Positions 1 through 6,982 of a DNA stretch of 64,000 nt are shown here, piece after piece. A model generated the notes under the pieces. It saw nothing but the letters and a program-made list of their open reading frames with translations, made no database searches and was not told the DNA's origin. Both the position numbers and the translations under genes were made by a program. Position 1 is the first letter of the stretch. The number at the start of each line of letters is the position of its first letter. The stretch is taken from positions 1-64,000 of the forward strand of contig NZ_VRTT01000007.1 in NCBI RefSeq assembly GCF_008017805.1. The letters are read 5' to 3'. This DNA is from Paenibacillus sp. N3.4. Its GTDB lineage: Bacteria > Bacillota > Bacilli > Paenibacillales > NBRC-103111.

Positions 1-2
1 TG

Positions 3-107
3 ATTGAAAGACTCGTCGCCAACCTTGGTATAACCGAGGTAATGGCTACAACGATAAACCAATATCGCAAAATGAGTAACTTGGAAGCTATTAATACGGA
101 TCTATAG
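3..107 (+). CDS. C-terminal fragment of an unidentified protein, cut by the window edge
   Basis: An open frame enters from the left edge and ends at TAG 105-107, giving 34 residues that end in EAINTDL. I do not recognise the family. The stop lies only eight bases before a canonical group II intron domain V at 116, which is where intron-encoded reverse transcriptase/maturase frames usually end. By position it may therefore be the tail of the intron protein, but no RT, X or endonuclease motif is visible in so short a piece. Confidence 0.4.
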   Translation: MERLVANLGITEVMATTINQYRKMSNLEAINTDL

Positions 108-115
108 AAGATGGA

Positions 116-195
116 ACGCCGTGTGCCGTGAAAGTGGCCTGCACGGTGTGGCGGAGGGGAAAAGGTAGCGATAATATCAAAGCCTTACCTATTCC
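116..195 (+). ncRNA. Group II intron 3' end, copy 1 (domains V and VI)
   Basis: Positions 116-149 form a 34-nt domain V. ACGCCGTG (116-123) pairs with CACGGTGT (142-149), giving the CGC triad with a G-U wobble. A GAAA tetraloop sits at 130-133 on a five-pair distal stem, with a two-base bulge (CT) on the 3' side. A domain VI-like stem follows, ending in CTTACCTATT at about 184-193, a sequence typical of bacterial intron 3' ends. The exact splice site cannot be fixed without the 5' part of the intron. Confidence 0.82.
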
Positions 196-228
196 AATCT
201 TATGATTTAATAAATTCAGTTAGATGGA

Positions 229-306
229 ACGCGGAGTGCTTGGAAACAGGCACGCTCCGTGCGGAGCAGGGGAAAAGCTGGAGATCACATCAAATGCTTA
301 CCTATT
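229..306 (+). ncRNA. Group II intron 3' end, copy 2 (domains V and VI)
   Basis: A second 34-nt domain V lies at 229-262: ACGCGGAG pairs with CTCCGTGC (one A-C mismatch at the base) and a GAAA loop sits at 243-246, at the same offset as in copy 1. The stem bases differ from copy 1 but stay paired, so both look selected rather than freshly duplicated. The domain VI-like segment ends with GCTTACCTATTGC near 306. Nothing else of an intron is present in the 33 bases between the two copies. Confidence 0.8.
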
Positions 307-366
307 GCAAACCGATAGTTCAATGAATTGAGACGGGGTCTGAAGCTGCGGAACCTGTTTTAATTT
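307..366 (+). repeat. Cassette-type dispersed repeat R1, left half
   Basis: The left arm GCAAACCGATAGTTCA (307-322) matches the arm seen at 7596-7610 and elsewhere. It is followed by an AT-closed hairpin at 326-365 (AATTGAGAC against GTTTTAATT, with G-U pairs). The arm begins exactly where intron copy 2 ends, so the intron appears to interrupt this repeat. No clear right arm is found before the next gene. Confidence 0.6.
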
Positions 367-372
367 GAGATT

Positions 373-592
373 TTGAAGCTTATATTTGCCGCGGGTTTTT
401 TGAAGCAATTCCTTGCCGTTGCGGCAATTATATGATTCAATCAACACTAATTGAGACTTGAACTATTTCATTGCCACAGTTTGAATCATTATTTGCCTAA
501 AATCAGACGATTTTAGGCTATTTTTATTCCAACTATTATTTATTGAAGCATTACTTTGCCGTAAGTTCTAAATTTGAAGCATTTCCTTGCCG
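373..592 (+). repeat. Short dispersed repeat units, consensus TTGAAGCATTNCCTTGCCG
   Basis: About 19-bp units lie at 373-391, 400-418, 543-561 and 574-592, with weaker copies at 458-475 and 481-496. Close pairs start 27-31 bases apart. The same unit pair recurs at 1661-1705. The spacers are not CRISPR-like: they are too short and irregular. Function is unknown. Confidence 0.65.
495..525 (+). terminator. Rho-independent terminator
   Basis: A perfect 10-bp stem, GCCTAAAATC (495-504) with GATTTTAGGC (509-518), has an AGAC loop and is followed by TATTTTT. No intact gene ends just before it, so it probably ends transcription coming from the intron region. Confidence 0.75.
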
Positions 593-722
593 CCAGTACT
601 AGGAAGTTCGACATCGCTTAACTATCCGAGAAGCATACCTTTGTTGAAGGGGAAAAGGTATAAACGTCCTGGTAGGTTCGGATTCGACGTAATCCTCGTA
701 GTCTTAACATTTATTTACATGC

Positions 723-728
723 TATAAT
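723..728 (+). promoter_or_regulatory. Probable -10 box (TATAAT) for the stalk-domain gene
   Basis: A perfect TATAAT lies at 723-728, with no strong -35 at the ideal distance. Transcription would begin near 735, downstream of the GTG at 730. That argues that the gene starts at TTG 763, not at 730. Confidence 0.5.
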
Positions 729-762
729 TGTGAAAAATGAAAATAATGGAGATGGTGGAAAG

Positions 763-1521
763 TTGAAGAAGTTCGTTTCTGGTTTGGTGATTGGTATTGC
801 GATAACATCAGCAACATCAGCATATGCTGAACAAATTAAAGATTATGTACTTACTAAAATTGAATATCCTATATTTGTAAATGGAAGTGAATTGAAATCA
901 GATGAACTTCCAGCCCTAAATTATCAAGGTAATACATATCTGCCATTAAAGGCCGTTGGGAATGCTCTCGGAACTAAGGTTAATTGGAATCAACAACTTG
1001 GTCGCGTTGAGATAGGTGATTCTCCTGATGTAAAACCTAAAATCGGGGTATATACGCCATACAATCAGTATGTACAAGTTATTAATATCAATGGAAAAAA
1101 CTATATATTTAACTATGCACCATTTGTGATTAAAGATTCTTCTGGCAAATATTTTTTCAGGTTTGATACAGAAGTTGTAAATCTTCTTGTCTCAATCGGA
1201 TTTAAAGACTACATTACAGGCCCATCTGAAAATCCATATATAGATGGATATGTAGAAACTAGAAACAGAAATTTTGTTGAGGACAAAACGAACTACACAA
1301 GTATTACTGAGACTTATAGAAGTTATAGATACTTTAATACTGACAAAACAAAAGAATACTTGATCAGTCTTAAACCAAATGAAGAAAAAGGGGTAATAAA
1401 AATAGATGATTTTTCGTTAGAAAGGTACTTACCGCTCAATGATTTTTTTGAGCAACTTGGAATGAAGGTTAGTTTTGTATTAGATGACTCAAAGAAAATG
1501 ATGATTTGGAGTTTTAAATAA
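763..1521 (+). CDS. Secreted copper-amine-oxidase-like stalk domain protein
   Basis: The product is a small exported protein of about 252 residues. A signal peptide (KKF, hydrophobic run, AYA cleavage site) is followed by a stalk domain of the copper amine oxidase N-terminal type, seen in the segment VNGSELKSDELPALNYQGN and then TYLPLKAVGNALG. The C-terminal part ends with another partial stalk-like motif (RYLPLNDFFEQLGMKV). Such domains are common in cell-surface proteins of Paenibacillaceae and are thought to be structural. I chose TTG 763 because of a GGAG/GGTGG Shine-Dalgarno just upstream and the TATAAT at 723; the frame is open from GTG 730. Its AT-rich codon use and position in the repeat-rich block suggest an accessory gene. 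The molecular role is unknown. Confidence 0.72.
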   Translation: MKKFVSGLVIGIAITSATSAYAEQIKDYVLTKIEYPIFVNGSELKSDELPALNYQGNTYLPLKAVGNALGTKVNWNQQLGRVEIGDSPDVKPKIGVYTPYNQYVQVININGKNYIFNYAPFVIKDSSGKYFFRFDTEVVNLLVSIGFKDYITGPSENPYIDGYVETRNRNFVEDKTNYTSITETYRSYRYFNTDKTKEYLISLKPNEEKGVIKIDDFSLERYLPLNDFFEQLGMKVSFVLDDSKKMMIWSFK

Positions 1522-1660
1522 TATTCTAATTACTCATCTAACCTGTTCTAATGGTGGCATAATGATATTTCTATATGATTTCGGCATTTCGCAAACAGGA
1601 CACGATAATTCAATGCAATGAAAACGGGCTCTGCATCTGCGGAGCGTTTCATTGTAATTT

Positions 1661-1705
1661 CGGAAGCATTACTTGCCGTGGGTGCTTTGAAGCATTTCCT
1701 TGCCG
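1661..1705 (+). repeat. Pair of TTGAAGCATT-type 19-bp units
   Basis: Units at 1661-1678 and 1687-1705 copy the 543-592 pair, including the trailing GCCAGT. They lie inside repeat R2. Confidence 0.65.
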
Positions 1706-1713
1706 CCAGTTGT

Positions 1714-1800
1714 ACTGTGAAAATAAAGTGTTAGACTGAAAAATATAGTTGTAGACCGTGAAAATAGAGTGTTAGACTGGAAAATAAAATATTAGACTCA
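1714..1800 (+). repeat. Tandem repeat, four units of 20-21 bp
   Basis: Units begin at 1714, 1735, 1755 and 1776, each reading approximately ACTGTGAAAATAAAGTGTTAG, with a partial fifth (ACTCA) at 1796. The units have drifted from one another and carry no ORF. Confidence 0.8.
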
Positions 1801-1915
1801 CAGGGGCGCGCTCAACTAACGGGCAGCATAGTTGAAAAAGGAATTTAAAGTTAAATCTCGAATATCTAATGTAATCGGATAGTAAAAATTTGATGACAGA
1901 CAGGAGTTAGATACG

Positions 1916-2262
1916 ATGATCAAAGGTTTCGGAGGAATATTTTGGAGAACTAAGAATCTTGAAGTTATAAAAAATGGTACAGTGAAGTGTTGAAGATTGA
2001 AATAGAAAATTGGAATGGGACTGTGATAAAACCCCAATTAGGAAGTGAGACTATCTTTTCTTTCTTTACCGAGAATGACAGTTATTTTCCAACAGAACAA
2101 CAAGTGATGTTAAATTTCCAAGTACATAATCTAAACGAGACTATTAAGCATCTTGAACATATTGGTGTACCTCTTGCAAAGAAAAAAGAGATTAGTGAAT
2201 TTGGAAAGTTTATTTGGATTGAAGATCCTGAAGGTCGACTGGTCGAGCTTTGGGAGAAATAA
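1916..2262 (+). pseudogene. VOC (glyoxalase/bleomycin-resistance) family gene, frameshifted
   Basis: An ATG at 1916 with CAGGAG ten bases before it opens a frame beginning MIKGFGGIFWRTKNLEV, a typical VOC N-terminus, which stops after 25 residues. The rest (KKWYSEVLKIEIENW..., ending GRLVELWEK with the EDPEGRLVELW motif) is in another frame. Adding one A to the A6 run at 1969-1974 restores a continuous protein of about 116 residues, a normal VOC length. It is therefore a one-base deletion, a slippage site or a sequence error. VOC proteins are small metal-dependent enzymes or drug-binding proteins; the substrate is unknown. Repeats R2 and R3 flank it as in a gene cassette. Confidence 0.8.
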
Positions 2263-2284
2263 CGAGTTGTAATTCATTTGCTAT

Positions 2285-2377
2285 TGAGCTAACACAGAAC
2301 AATTAGTTGAACCAATCATGGAGCAGTTGCCGCGGCAATCTGCTCCATTTTCATTAAGCTAAAGGGCAGGATAATGG
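2285..2377 (+). repeat. Dispersed repeat R3, complete
   Basis: The left arm GAGCTAACACAGAACAATTAG begins at 2286. A strong hairpin lies at 2320-2346 (GGAGCAG-TTGC with GCAA-T-CTGCTCC), and the right arm is AAGCTAAAGGGCAGGATAATGG (2356-2377). It lies directly after the VOC gene. Confidence 0.7.
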
Positions 2378-2458
2378 AGATTTATTATTTATGATACGGA
2401 TTACCGTGATGTATCCAAGTGATAGTAAATTTTAACAAATCTACATCATTATATAAAG

Positions 2459-2492
2459 AAGAAGCGACTCCTAGCAACGGAGTGGCTTCTTT
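2459..2492 (-). terminator. Terminator after the old yellow enzyme gene
   Basis: AAGAAGCGACTCC (2459-2471) pairs with GGAGTGGCTTCTT (2479-2491) with one mismatch. On the minus strand it is followed by a T-rich stretch. It lies just past the stop of the minus-strand gene. Confidence 0.7.
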
Positions 2493-2522
2493 GGATAGAA
2501 CTCCTATTTTACTTAATGCAAT

Positions 2523-3719
2523 TTAGATCTTCTTCTCGAAGCCTTCCATAGGCGCAAGGGAATTCCGGTAGTTATCTTCTACCGGTTCATCAGTTGTAAA
2601 GTGCATGAGCATCCTAAACGACCCTTCAAGGTAGGCTTGCATCGCCAGCGGGATTTGCAGTTCATCCAACTCGGACGGGGAGAGGCGGTAGCGGATGCTG
2701 TCCAGATCGTCTGTTTCCACTTTTTGCACCCATTTCGGTTCGCGGATCAATTGCCGCCCGATCGCGACCAAAGCCGCACCGGCATGGATAACGGCTTCCG
2801 CGTCTTCCGGACGTTCGACCGAGCCTATACCTATGATCGGCTTCTTATTGGCCATAATCTGAACAAACTTGTCAAGAAGCGGCTCATGATCGGAGGTTTC
2901 ATGAAGAGATGTCCGTTTATAGTTGGCCATCGAGAGATGAAGGTAATCAATCGGGGTATCCCCCAACATACAGGCAAAGTCCAAAGAATCTTCCAACCGA
3001 ATGCCCGGCGTTTCGATTTCCTCCGGTGAAAGACGGTAACCAAGTAAAAACGGCTTTTTAGCGTGGGTGGCGATGACGGATGCAACTTCATGAATAACCG
3101 CCAACGGGAATCGAACTCGCTTTTCGAAACTGCCGCCCCACTGATCCGACCGTCGATTGGAATGCGGAGAAACAAACTGCTGCAAAAGATAGGTGTTCGC
3201 CCCGTGTAGTTCCACCCCATCAAATCCGGCCTGGATCGCCCGCAGAGCAGCCTTGCCGAAGTCTTGGATAATGCCTTCTATCTCCTCATGAGTCAATTCG
3301 CGTGGCGTTTCCGAATCCGCTGGACGCGTCGCTGCGACGGGACTTGAACTTACCGGTTGAAGGCCTCTGAGAATCTTTGAATTGGTCTTACGGCCCGCAT
3401 GAAAGATTTGGATAACCGCTTTTGTACCTTTTTTATGAATAGCGTTGGCAATCTTGGAGAGTCCCTTGATATCGGTATCCTTGGCAATGGACAATTCGCC
3501 TTCGAAACCTTTTCCGCTCTCGGTAATATACGCGACGCCGGTGATGATCATGCCCGGGCCTCCCGCTCTTTCCGCGTAATAATCCACCTCGTCACGCGTT
3601 ATCGAACCGTCGAAGAAACTCGACATGGTTGTCATTGGCGCCATGACGACTCTATTCTTTAGAGTAACCCCTTTGGCAAAGGTATAAGGCAGCAGGAAAT
3701 TCCAATTGCAATTTTCCAT
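2523..3719 (-). CDS. NADH:flavin oxidoreductase, old yellow enzyme family
   Basis: A 398-residue FMN-dependent reductase of the old yellow enzyme (TIM barrel) family, which reduces activated C=C or nitro groups with NAD(P)H. Visible family features are the N-terminal KNRVVMAPM segment, the active-site-region motif GFDGVELHGANTYLLQQFVSP followed by SNRRSDQWGGSFEKR, and the late IGIGSVERPEDAEA phosphate-binding segment. The length fits the family. The start has GGAAG upstream. It is transcribed divergently from the HxlR regulator at 3829 across about 110 bp. Reductase-HxlR pairs often respond to electrophile or quinone stress, so HxlR control is likely but inferred. The physiological substrate is unknown. 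Confidence 0.9.
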   Translation of the reverse strand: MENCNWNFLLPYTFAKGVTLKNRVVMAPMTTMSSFFDGSITRDEVDYYAERAGGPGMIITGVAYITESGKGFEGELSIAKDTDIKGLSKIANAIHKKGTKAVIQIFHAGRKTNSKILRGLQPVSSSPVAATRPADSETPRELTHEEIEGIIQDFGKAALRAIQAGFDGVELHGANTYLLQQFVSPHSNRRSDQWGGSFEKRVRFPLAVIHEVASVIATHAKKPFLLGYRLSPEEIETPGIRLEDSLDFACMLGDTPIDYLHLSMANYKRTSLHETSDHEPLLDKFVQIMANKKPIIGIGSVERPEDAEAVIHAGAALVAIGRQLIREPKWVQKVETDDLDSIRYRLSPSELDELQIPLAMQAYLEGSFRMLMHFTTDEPVEDNYRNSLAPMEGFEKKI

Positions 3720-3784
3720 TCTTCTTCTCTTCCTTTCGTTTTTGGTTCGTAATTTATTGTAGAATAGAGTAGACTAATCGTATA

Positions 3785-3812
3785 GTATGCACTTAAAAGG
3801 TAGATACTATCT
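3785..3812 (+). promoter_or_regulatory. Putative HxlR operator in the divergent promoter region
   Basis: AGTATGCACTT (3785-3795) followed by GGTAGATACT gives an AGTAT..ATACT inverted repeat ahead of the ribosome binding site. A closely similar arrangement, AGTATGCACTT..AGGTACT, lies at 11349-11373 upstream of an orphaned HxlR start, which supports a common operator. Confidence 0.5.
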
Positions 3813-3828
3813 AAAAGGAGAGAGTAGG

Positions 3829-4161
3829 GTGGGAAATCAAGAAGAAGTTAATGTTGCGCCATTTTCTTATGCAATCTCTTTAATTCATGGAAAATGGAAA
3901 ATGCATATTTTGTTCTGGCTATGGAAAAGAGAGATTCTTCGCTATGGCGAACTGAAGCGAGCATTGGGAAACATCACACACAAGATGCTTAGTTCCCAGT
4001 TAAAAGAACTGGAAGCTGACAACTTGCTTGTACGCACGGAATATCCGCAAGTCCCGCCAAAGGTTGAATATGCTTTGTCGCCTAAAGGCTTGACGCTGAT
4101 GCCTGTTCTGGAAATATTGTGTACATGGGGAAAAGGACACAGTGCGGTCCCAAATGAGTAA
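3829..4161 (+). CDS. HxlR-family winged-helix transcriptional regulator
   Basis: A DNA-binding regulator of about 110 residues. The HxlR signature is clear: AISLIHGKWKMHILFWL, then YGELKRAL and ITHKMLSSQLKELEADNLLVRTEYPQ, then PPKVEYALSPKGLTLMPVLE. Members act as dimers on divergently placed reductase genes. The usual N-terminal CP(V/I) cysteine is absent, so cysteine redox sensing is not supported. GTG 3829 is chosen because AAAAGGAG lies eight bases before it; the open frame extends to an ATG at 3787 that overlaps the operator. The partner is probably the divergent old yellow enzyme. Confidence 0.88.
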   Translation: MGNQEEVNVAPFSYAISLIHGKWKMHILFWLWKREILRYGELKRALGNITHKMLSSQLKELEADNLLVRTEYPQVPPKVEYALSPKGLTLMPVLEILCTWGKGHSAVPNE

Positions 4162-4227
4162 AGTGGCGTCGCAAGTCGATCTGTAGTGAGAGGGTATTAA
4201 GCGAGGAGCTATAGCTTAATAAACAAC

Positions 4228-4286
4228 TAACGCGACTGTTGGCAAGGATCGGCAGCCGCGTTATGCTTACGGGGAGGGATAATTAG
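4228..4286 (+). repeat. Dispersed repeat R4
   Basis: A hairpin at 4228-4263 closes with TAACGCG and CGCGTTA. It is followed by the right arm GCTTACGGGGAGGGATAATTAG. A separate small hairpin, ATTAAGC..GCTTAAT, lies just upstream at about 4196-4220. Confidence 0.55.
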
Positions 4287-4319
4287 AACAAATAACTAAT
4301 ATCAAAAGGTGATAAATAG

Positions 4320-4571
4320 GTGAACATAGATATAGAGTTTCTAACCCAAGTAATTAATGACTGGGACCCAGTTGGTCTTTTAGCAGGAGGTGCCCCAGAA
4401 AACGAATATAGCATTGAAGTAAGAGAAATCTCTCAGAAATCCTCGTCGTGTAAGTCTGAAACAGACTTAGCGATACTTATTTACAGAGTGTTCAACGATA
4501 AAATGGGGATAAAATTAAATCAACTTGCTTGCTTAAAGCAGGCATTTAAAATAACTGAATACGGAAAATAA
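4320..4571 (+). CDS. Small acidic protein resembling DUF1871/YugE
   Basis: An 83-residue soluble protein starting at GTG 4320 with AAAAGGTGAT upstream. The opening INDWDPVGLLAGGAPENEY and the later ILIYRVFNDKMG resemble the DUF1871 (YugE-like) family of small Bacillales proteins of unknown function; that match is from memory of the family pattern. There is no signal peptide or membrane segment. It lies alone between repeats R4 and R5, the arrangement expected for a one-gene cassette. Confidence 0.6.
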   Translation: MNIDIEFLTQVINDWDPVGLLAGGAPENEYSIEVREISQKSSSCKSETDLAILIYRVFNDKMGIKLNQLACLKQAFKITEYGK

Positions 4572-4587
4572 GAGCACAAGCGATTAA

Positions 4588-4667
4588 GCTCTAACGAAAA
4601 ACGATAGTTGAGGAGCTGCTGCGGCAACTCCTTTTTGATTTCATTGAAGTAAAGGGCAGTTAGTTCC
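4588..4667 (+). repeat. Dispersed repeat R5, complete
   Basis: The left arm is GCTCTAACGAAAAACGATAG (4588-4607). A hairpin lies at 4612-4631 (GGAG.TGC with GCA.CTCC) before a T run, and the right arm is AAGTAAAGGGCAGTTAGTT (4647-4665). It is the clearest example of the repeat design. Confidence 0.72.
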
Positions 4668-4751
4668 AATATATGTTAAAAGTAAGTTACCAGTAGATCT
4701 GCTGGTATCTCTCCTTGCTCAAGGGGAACTATGAATTGAGTTGATAAAATT

Positions 4752-4930
4752 GGGGGCGGTCAAAATATTTGTCCATGTCTGGAAAAACTGAATTTCATTC
4801 AGAGCACATTCAAGTAAGAAGAAAAAATTATCTTCTCTTCTCATCTCATGAGTTTTCTGTAAGGCGCTGCCGCGGGACTTAGAAATAACGGGAGTGGTGT
4901 CAATACACTTCGTCTTTTTGTACCGCCCCC
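4752..4930. mobile_element. MITE-like element with GGGGGCGGT terminal inverted repeats
   Basis: The 179-bp element begins GGGGGCGGTCAAAA and ends with the inverse of GGGGGCGGTACAAAA. It contains no convincing gene; the 74-residue minus-strand frame across it is low-complexity and uses the inverted repeats. I could not find a clear target-site duplication. It could also be read as a long RNA hairpin, but terminal repeats with an unpaired centre suggest a non-autonomous transposon. Confidence 0.5.
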
Positions 4931-5077
4931 GTTTCAAAAACACACATGTATTTTCTAGAAAATTTTTATATTGTTTGATAGTATTTCACTATGTCTGTAA
5001 TTCGTTTTTTGTCAGGAATTAATGAGAAGTAAGACATACACTAAACTAACATTGTTATTCTTAAAGGAGGTTTGAGT

Positions 5078-6004
5078 ATGATAGAACAAGTTACGATTTT
5101 AGCTAACGCATCCTATCCATTGGAAGGGATTTTGACGCTGCCAGATACCCATGCAGAAAAAGTTCCAGCGGTTGTATTTGTACATGGCTCCGGCGCCTTG
5201 GATAAAGATGAAACAATTGGTGCTAATAAACTGTTTCGAGACATCGCGGATGGCCTTGCCAAAAAAGGGATTGCATCACTGCGGTACGATAAACGCACCT
5301 ACACCTATGGCAAGCAGATTATTCAAGAACTCGGCGGCAGTTTAACCGTGGAAGAAGAGATAATTTACGATGCGCTATTTGCTTCCCGCATCTTGAAGTC
5401 AGACCCACGTGTAGATGCTAACCGTGTATTTATGATTGGCCACAGCCAGGGTGGGATGCTTGCTCCCAGAATCGATGCCGAGGGCGGCGATTTTGCCGGG
5501 CTTGTAATTCTTGCTGGAACACTTCGGACGCTGGAAGAAGTTATCATTGAGCAAAATGAAGATTCCTTGAAACAGCTTGACGAATCTCAGCGTGAAATGG
5601 CATCACAGCAGATACAAGCACTTAAAGACAAGTTTGATTCCATCGCCGGCATGTCTGAAGAGATAGCAAAGCAGTCCCTAGTGGTTGGTTCCGTCTATGC
5701 ATGGTATCTAAAGGAAATGCAGAAACACCCATTAAAAGAGTATCTGATAAAAACTAGTAAGCCACTGTTTGTTTTGCAGGGTGATAAAGACGTTCAGGTT
5801 TCAGTTGAAAAAGACTTCAACCAATACCAACAGATATTAAAAGACCACCCCAATGCCTCATGCAAACTCTACCCCGGATTGAACCACATGTTTATGAAAG
5901 CGATATATGGCACGATAAAAGACATATGGGAAGAATACAATGTTCCGCAAACGGTGGACGGCGCTGTTTTAGAGGATGTAGCAAAATGGATTCAGTCGGT
6001 TTAG
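5078..6004 (+). CDS. Alpha/beta hydrolase
   Basis: A 308-residue cytoplasmic hydrolase of the alpha/beta fold. VFVHGSG near residues 33-39 is the oxyanion-hole strand and GHSQGG places the nucleophile at Ser123. FVLQGDKDVQV supplies the probable acid region and GLNHMF the catalytic His. It resembles acyl-peptidase or ester-hydrolase-like enzymes of Bacillales; the substrate is not predictable. ATG 5078 follows AAAGGAGG by seven bases; the TTG at 5072 is too close to that site. It is a single gene with no partner, lying between the MITE-like element and a gene remnant. Confidence 0.85.
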   Translation: MIEQVTILANASYPLEGILTLPDTHAEKVPAVVFVHGSGALDKDETIGANKLFRDIADGLAKKGIASLRYDKRTYTYGKQIIQELGGSLTVEEEIIYDALFASRILKSDPRVDANRVFMIGHSQGGMLAPRIDAEGGDFAGLVILAGTLRTLEEVIIEQNEDSLKQLDESQREMASQQIQALKDKFDSIAGMSEEIAKQSLVVGSVYAWYLKEMQKHPLKEYLIKTSKPLFVLQGDKDVQVSVEKDFNQYQQILKDHPNASCKLYPGLNHMFMKAIYGTIKDIWEEYNVPQTVDGAVLEDVAKWIQSV

Positions 6005-6167
6005 ACCATACGATATACATGTGAAACTGAACTTGATCCTCAAAAAACATCAGAATATAGTGTTGTCGAAAGTTTAAGCAGATACCTAGTAGAGTATCCA
6101 CTTTGTCGTTATGTTAACGTAAATTGGGACCGGGTCATTAGCACGCGTGGTGCCGAAACCAGTTTGA

Positions 6168-6308
6168 CCATCCTCTCCCTTTTCAGTTTATGGCCATGAA
6201 TCTAGAGAAACAACTGTAGATATTAAAGAAGATGGTTGGTATGCATTAAATTTTTGGGTGCGAGACATTGAATGTGAAGTTTTTAAGATTCTATTGCAAT
6301 GCTATTGA
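6168..6308 (+). pseudogene. 3' remnant of an unidentified small gene
   Basis: A frame free of stops encodes 46 residues including the stretch VDIKEDGWYALNFWVRDI and ends at TGA 6306. It looks coding in composition but has no start codon or ribosome binding site; the frame is closed by TGA at 6165. The original gene was probably truncated on its 5' side. Family unknown. Confidence 0.35.
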
Positions 6309-6353
6309 GGTAATTTCAGTGAATCAAATCGACTAACCTATTACCCAATTGCT

Positions 6354-6447
6354 TGTTCAACGGGGACGATAGCTCTATAAACATCAGGAGAATGCTGCCG
6401 ATTAGCAATGGAACGGCAGCATTTTCAGCAAACGGGCAGGATAATTC
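6354..6447 (+). repeat. Dispersed repeat R6, complete
   Basis: The left arm GTTCAACGGGGACGATAG starts at 6354. A perfect 10-bp stem AATGCTGCCG/CGGCAGCATT spans 6391-6423. The right arm is GCAAACGGGCAGGATAATT (6428-6446). Confidence 0.72.
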
Positions 6448-6494
6448 TGTTCACTTATGGAATTAAAAAACAAATTGGATAGTAGTCGAATTTT

Positions 6495-6855
6495 ATGGAG
6501 GAATTAGGTTTGAACCACACTGAGTTTCAAGGACTATGCCACTCTACGGAAAGCTATACATGGGTGGAGCAGGAAAAGAGAGATATAACTGGAGGTACTA
6601 TAACTTACGAAGAAATCGATAAAATAAGTGAGTATCAAGACACAGATAAATTAATGATCTCAGGTCTGAAACAGGATACTTTTGAGTATTTTGTTCGAAC
6701 ACAGGGTCATAAATTTAGAAATATTGAATTTTCCATCAAATCTATATAAGACTGAACAGTTAACATGGCTCGTTGCAAAGTTGCCCGAGGTACAAGGGTA
6801 TTCTCTGAAACCCTATATTAAATTCGATCGAAGCAATTCAGATGATGATATTTAG
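6495..6855 (+). pseudogene. Small conserved-looking gene, probably an internally deleted or frameshifted remnant
   Basis: ATG 6495, with GGAGG nearby, opens an 84-residue frame (MEELGLNHTEFQGLCH... ending FSIKSI). It reads like the N-terminus of a larger family that I associate, without certainty, with leucine-rich-repeat proteins of Paenibacillus. Immediately after the stop, another frame continues as NLYKTEQLTWLVAKLPEVQG and so on to TAG 6853, which looks like the C-terminus of a protein. The simplest reading is one ancestral gene that lost its middle and its frame. If the 84-residue frame is functional, it is a soluble protein of unknown role. Confidence 0.4.
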
Positions 6856-6895
6856 GGATTATAGCAGCGATAGGAACCATTTGGAGAACATTCTA

Positions 6896-6962
6896 ATTCG
6901 CTAACGAGGAACAAGATCACTAAAACAACATTTAACGAAGCTGCTGTGTTACGACACCTTCG
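6896..6962 (+). repeat. Dispersed repeat R7
   Basis: The left arm ATTCGCTAACGAGGAACAAG is followed by a hairpin at 6936-6962 (CGAAG..CTTCG with inner GTG..CAC). The hairpin runs up to the ribosome binding site of the next gene. No right arm is seen. Confidence 0.5.
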
Positions 6963-6982
6963 ATTTGCTGGAGGGAATGCGT

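Larger units (their letters stand above)
1591..1836 (+). repeat. Dispersed repeat R2, split by inserted short repeats
   Basis: The left arm (1591-1613, with ACGATAATT) and a hairpin at 1616-1654 (CAATGAAA..C pairing with GTTTCATTG) are followed by inserted 19-bp units and a 21-bp tandem array. The right arm CAACTAACGGGCAGCATAGTTG is at 1813-1834 and is itself an imperfect palindrome with CAACTA..TAGTTG ends. Confidence 0.6.

Noticed and set aside
373..592. CRISPR-like array from regularly recurring 19-bp units
   Set aside because: Units are too diverged, spacers are 8-12 bp in pairs and irregular otherwise, and no cas gene is present.
730..762. GTG 730 as start of the stalk-domain gene
   Set aside because: It lies upstream of the transcription start predicted from TATAAT at 723; TTG 763 has a better ribosome binding site and gives a normal signal peptide.
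2601..3662. Plus-strand ORFs opposite the old yellow enzyme gene
   Set aside because: Shadows of the minus-strand coding sequence, with no RBS and no domain.
4719..4943. 74-residue minus-strand ORF
   Set aside because: It spans the MITE-like element, begins in one inverted terminus and has low-complexity sequence without a ribosome binding site.
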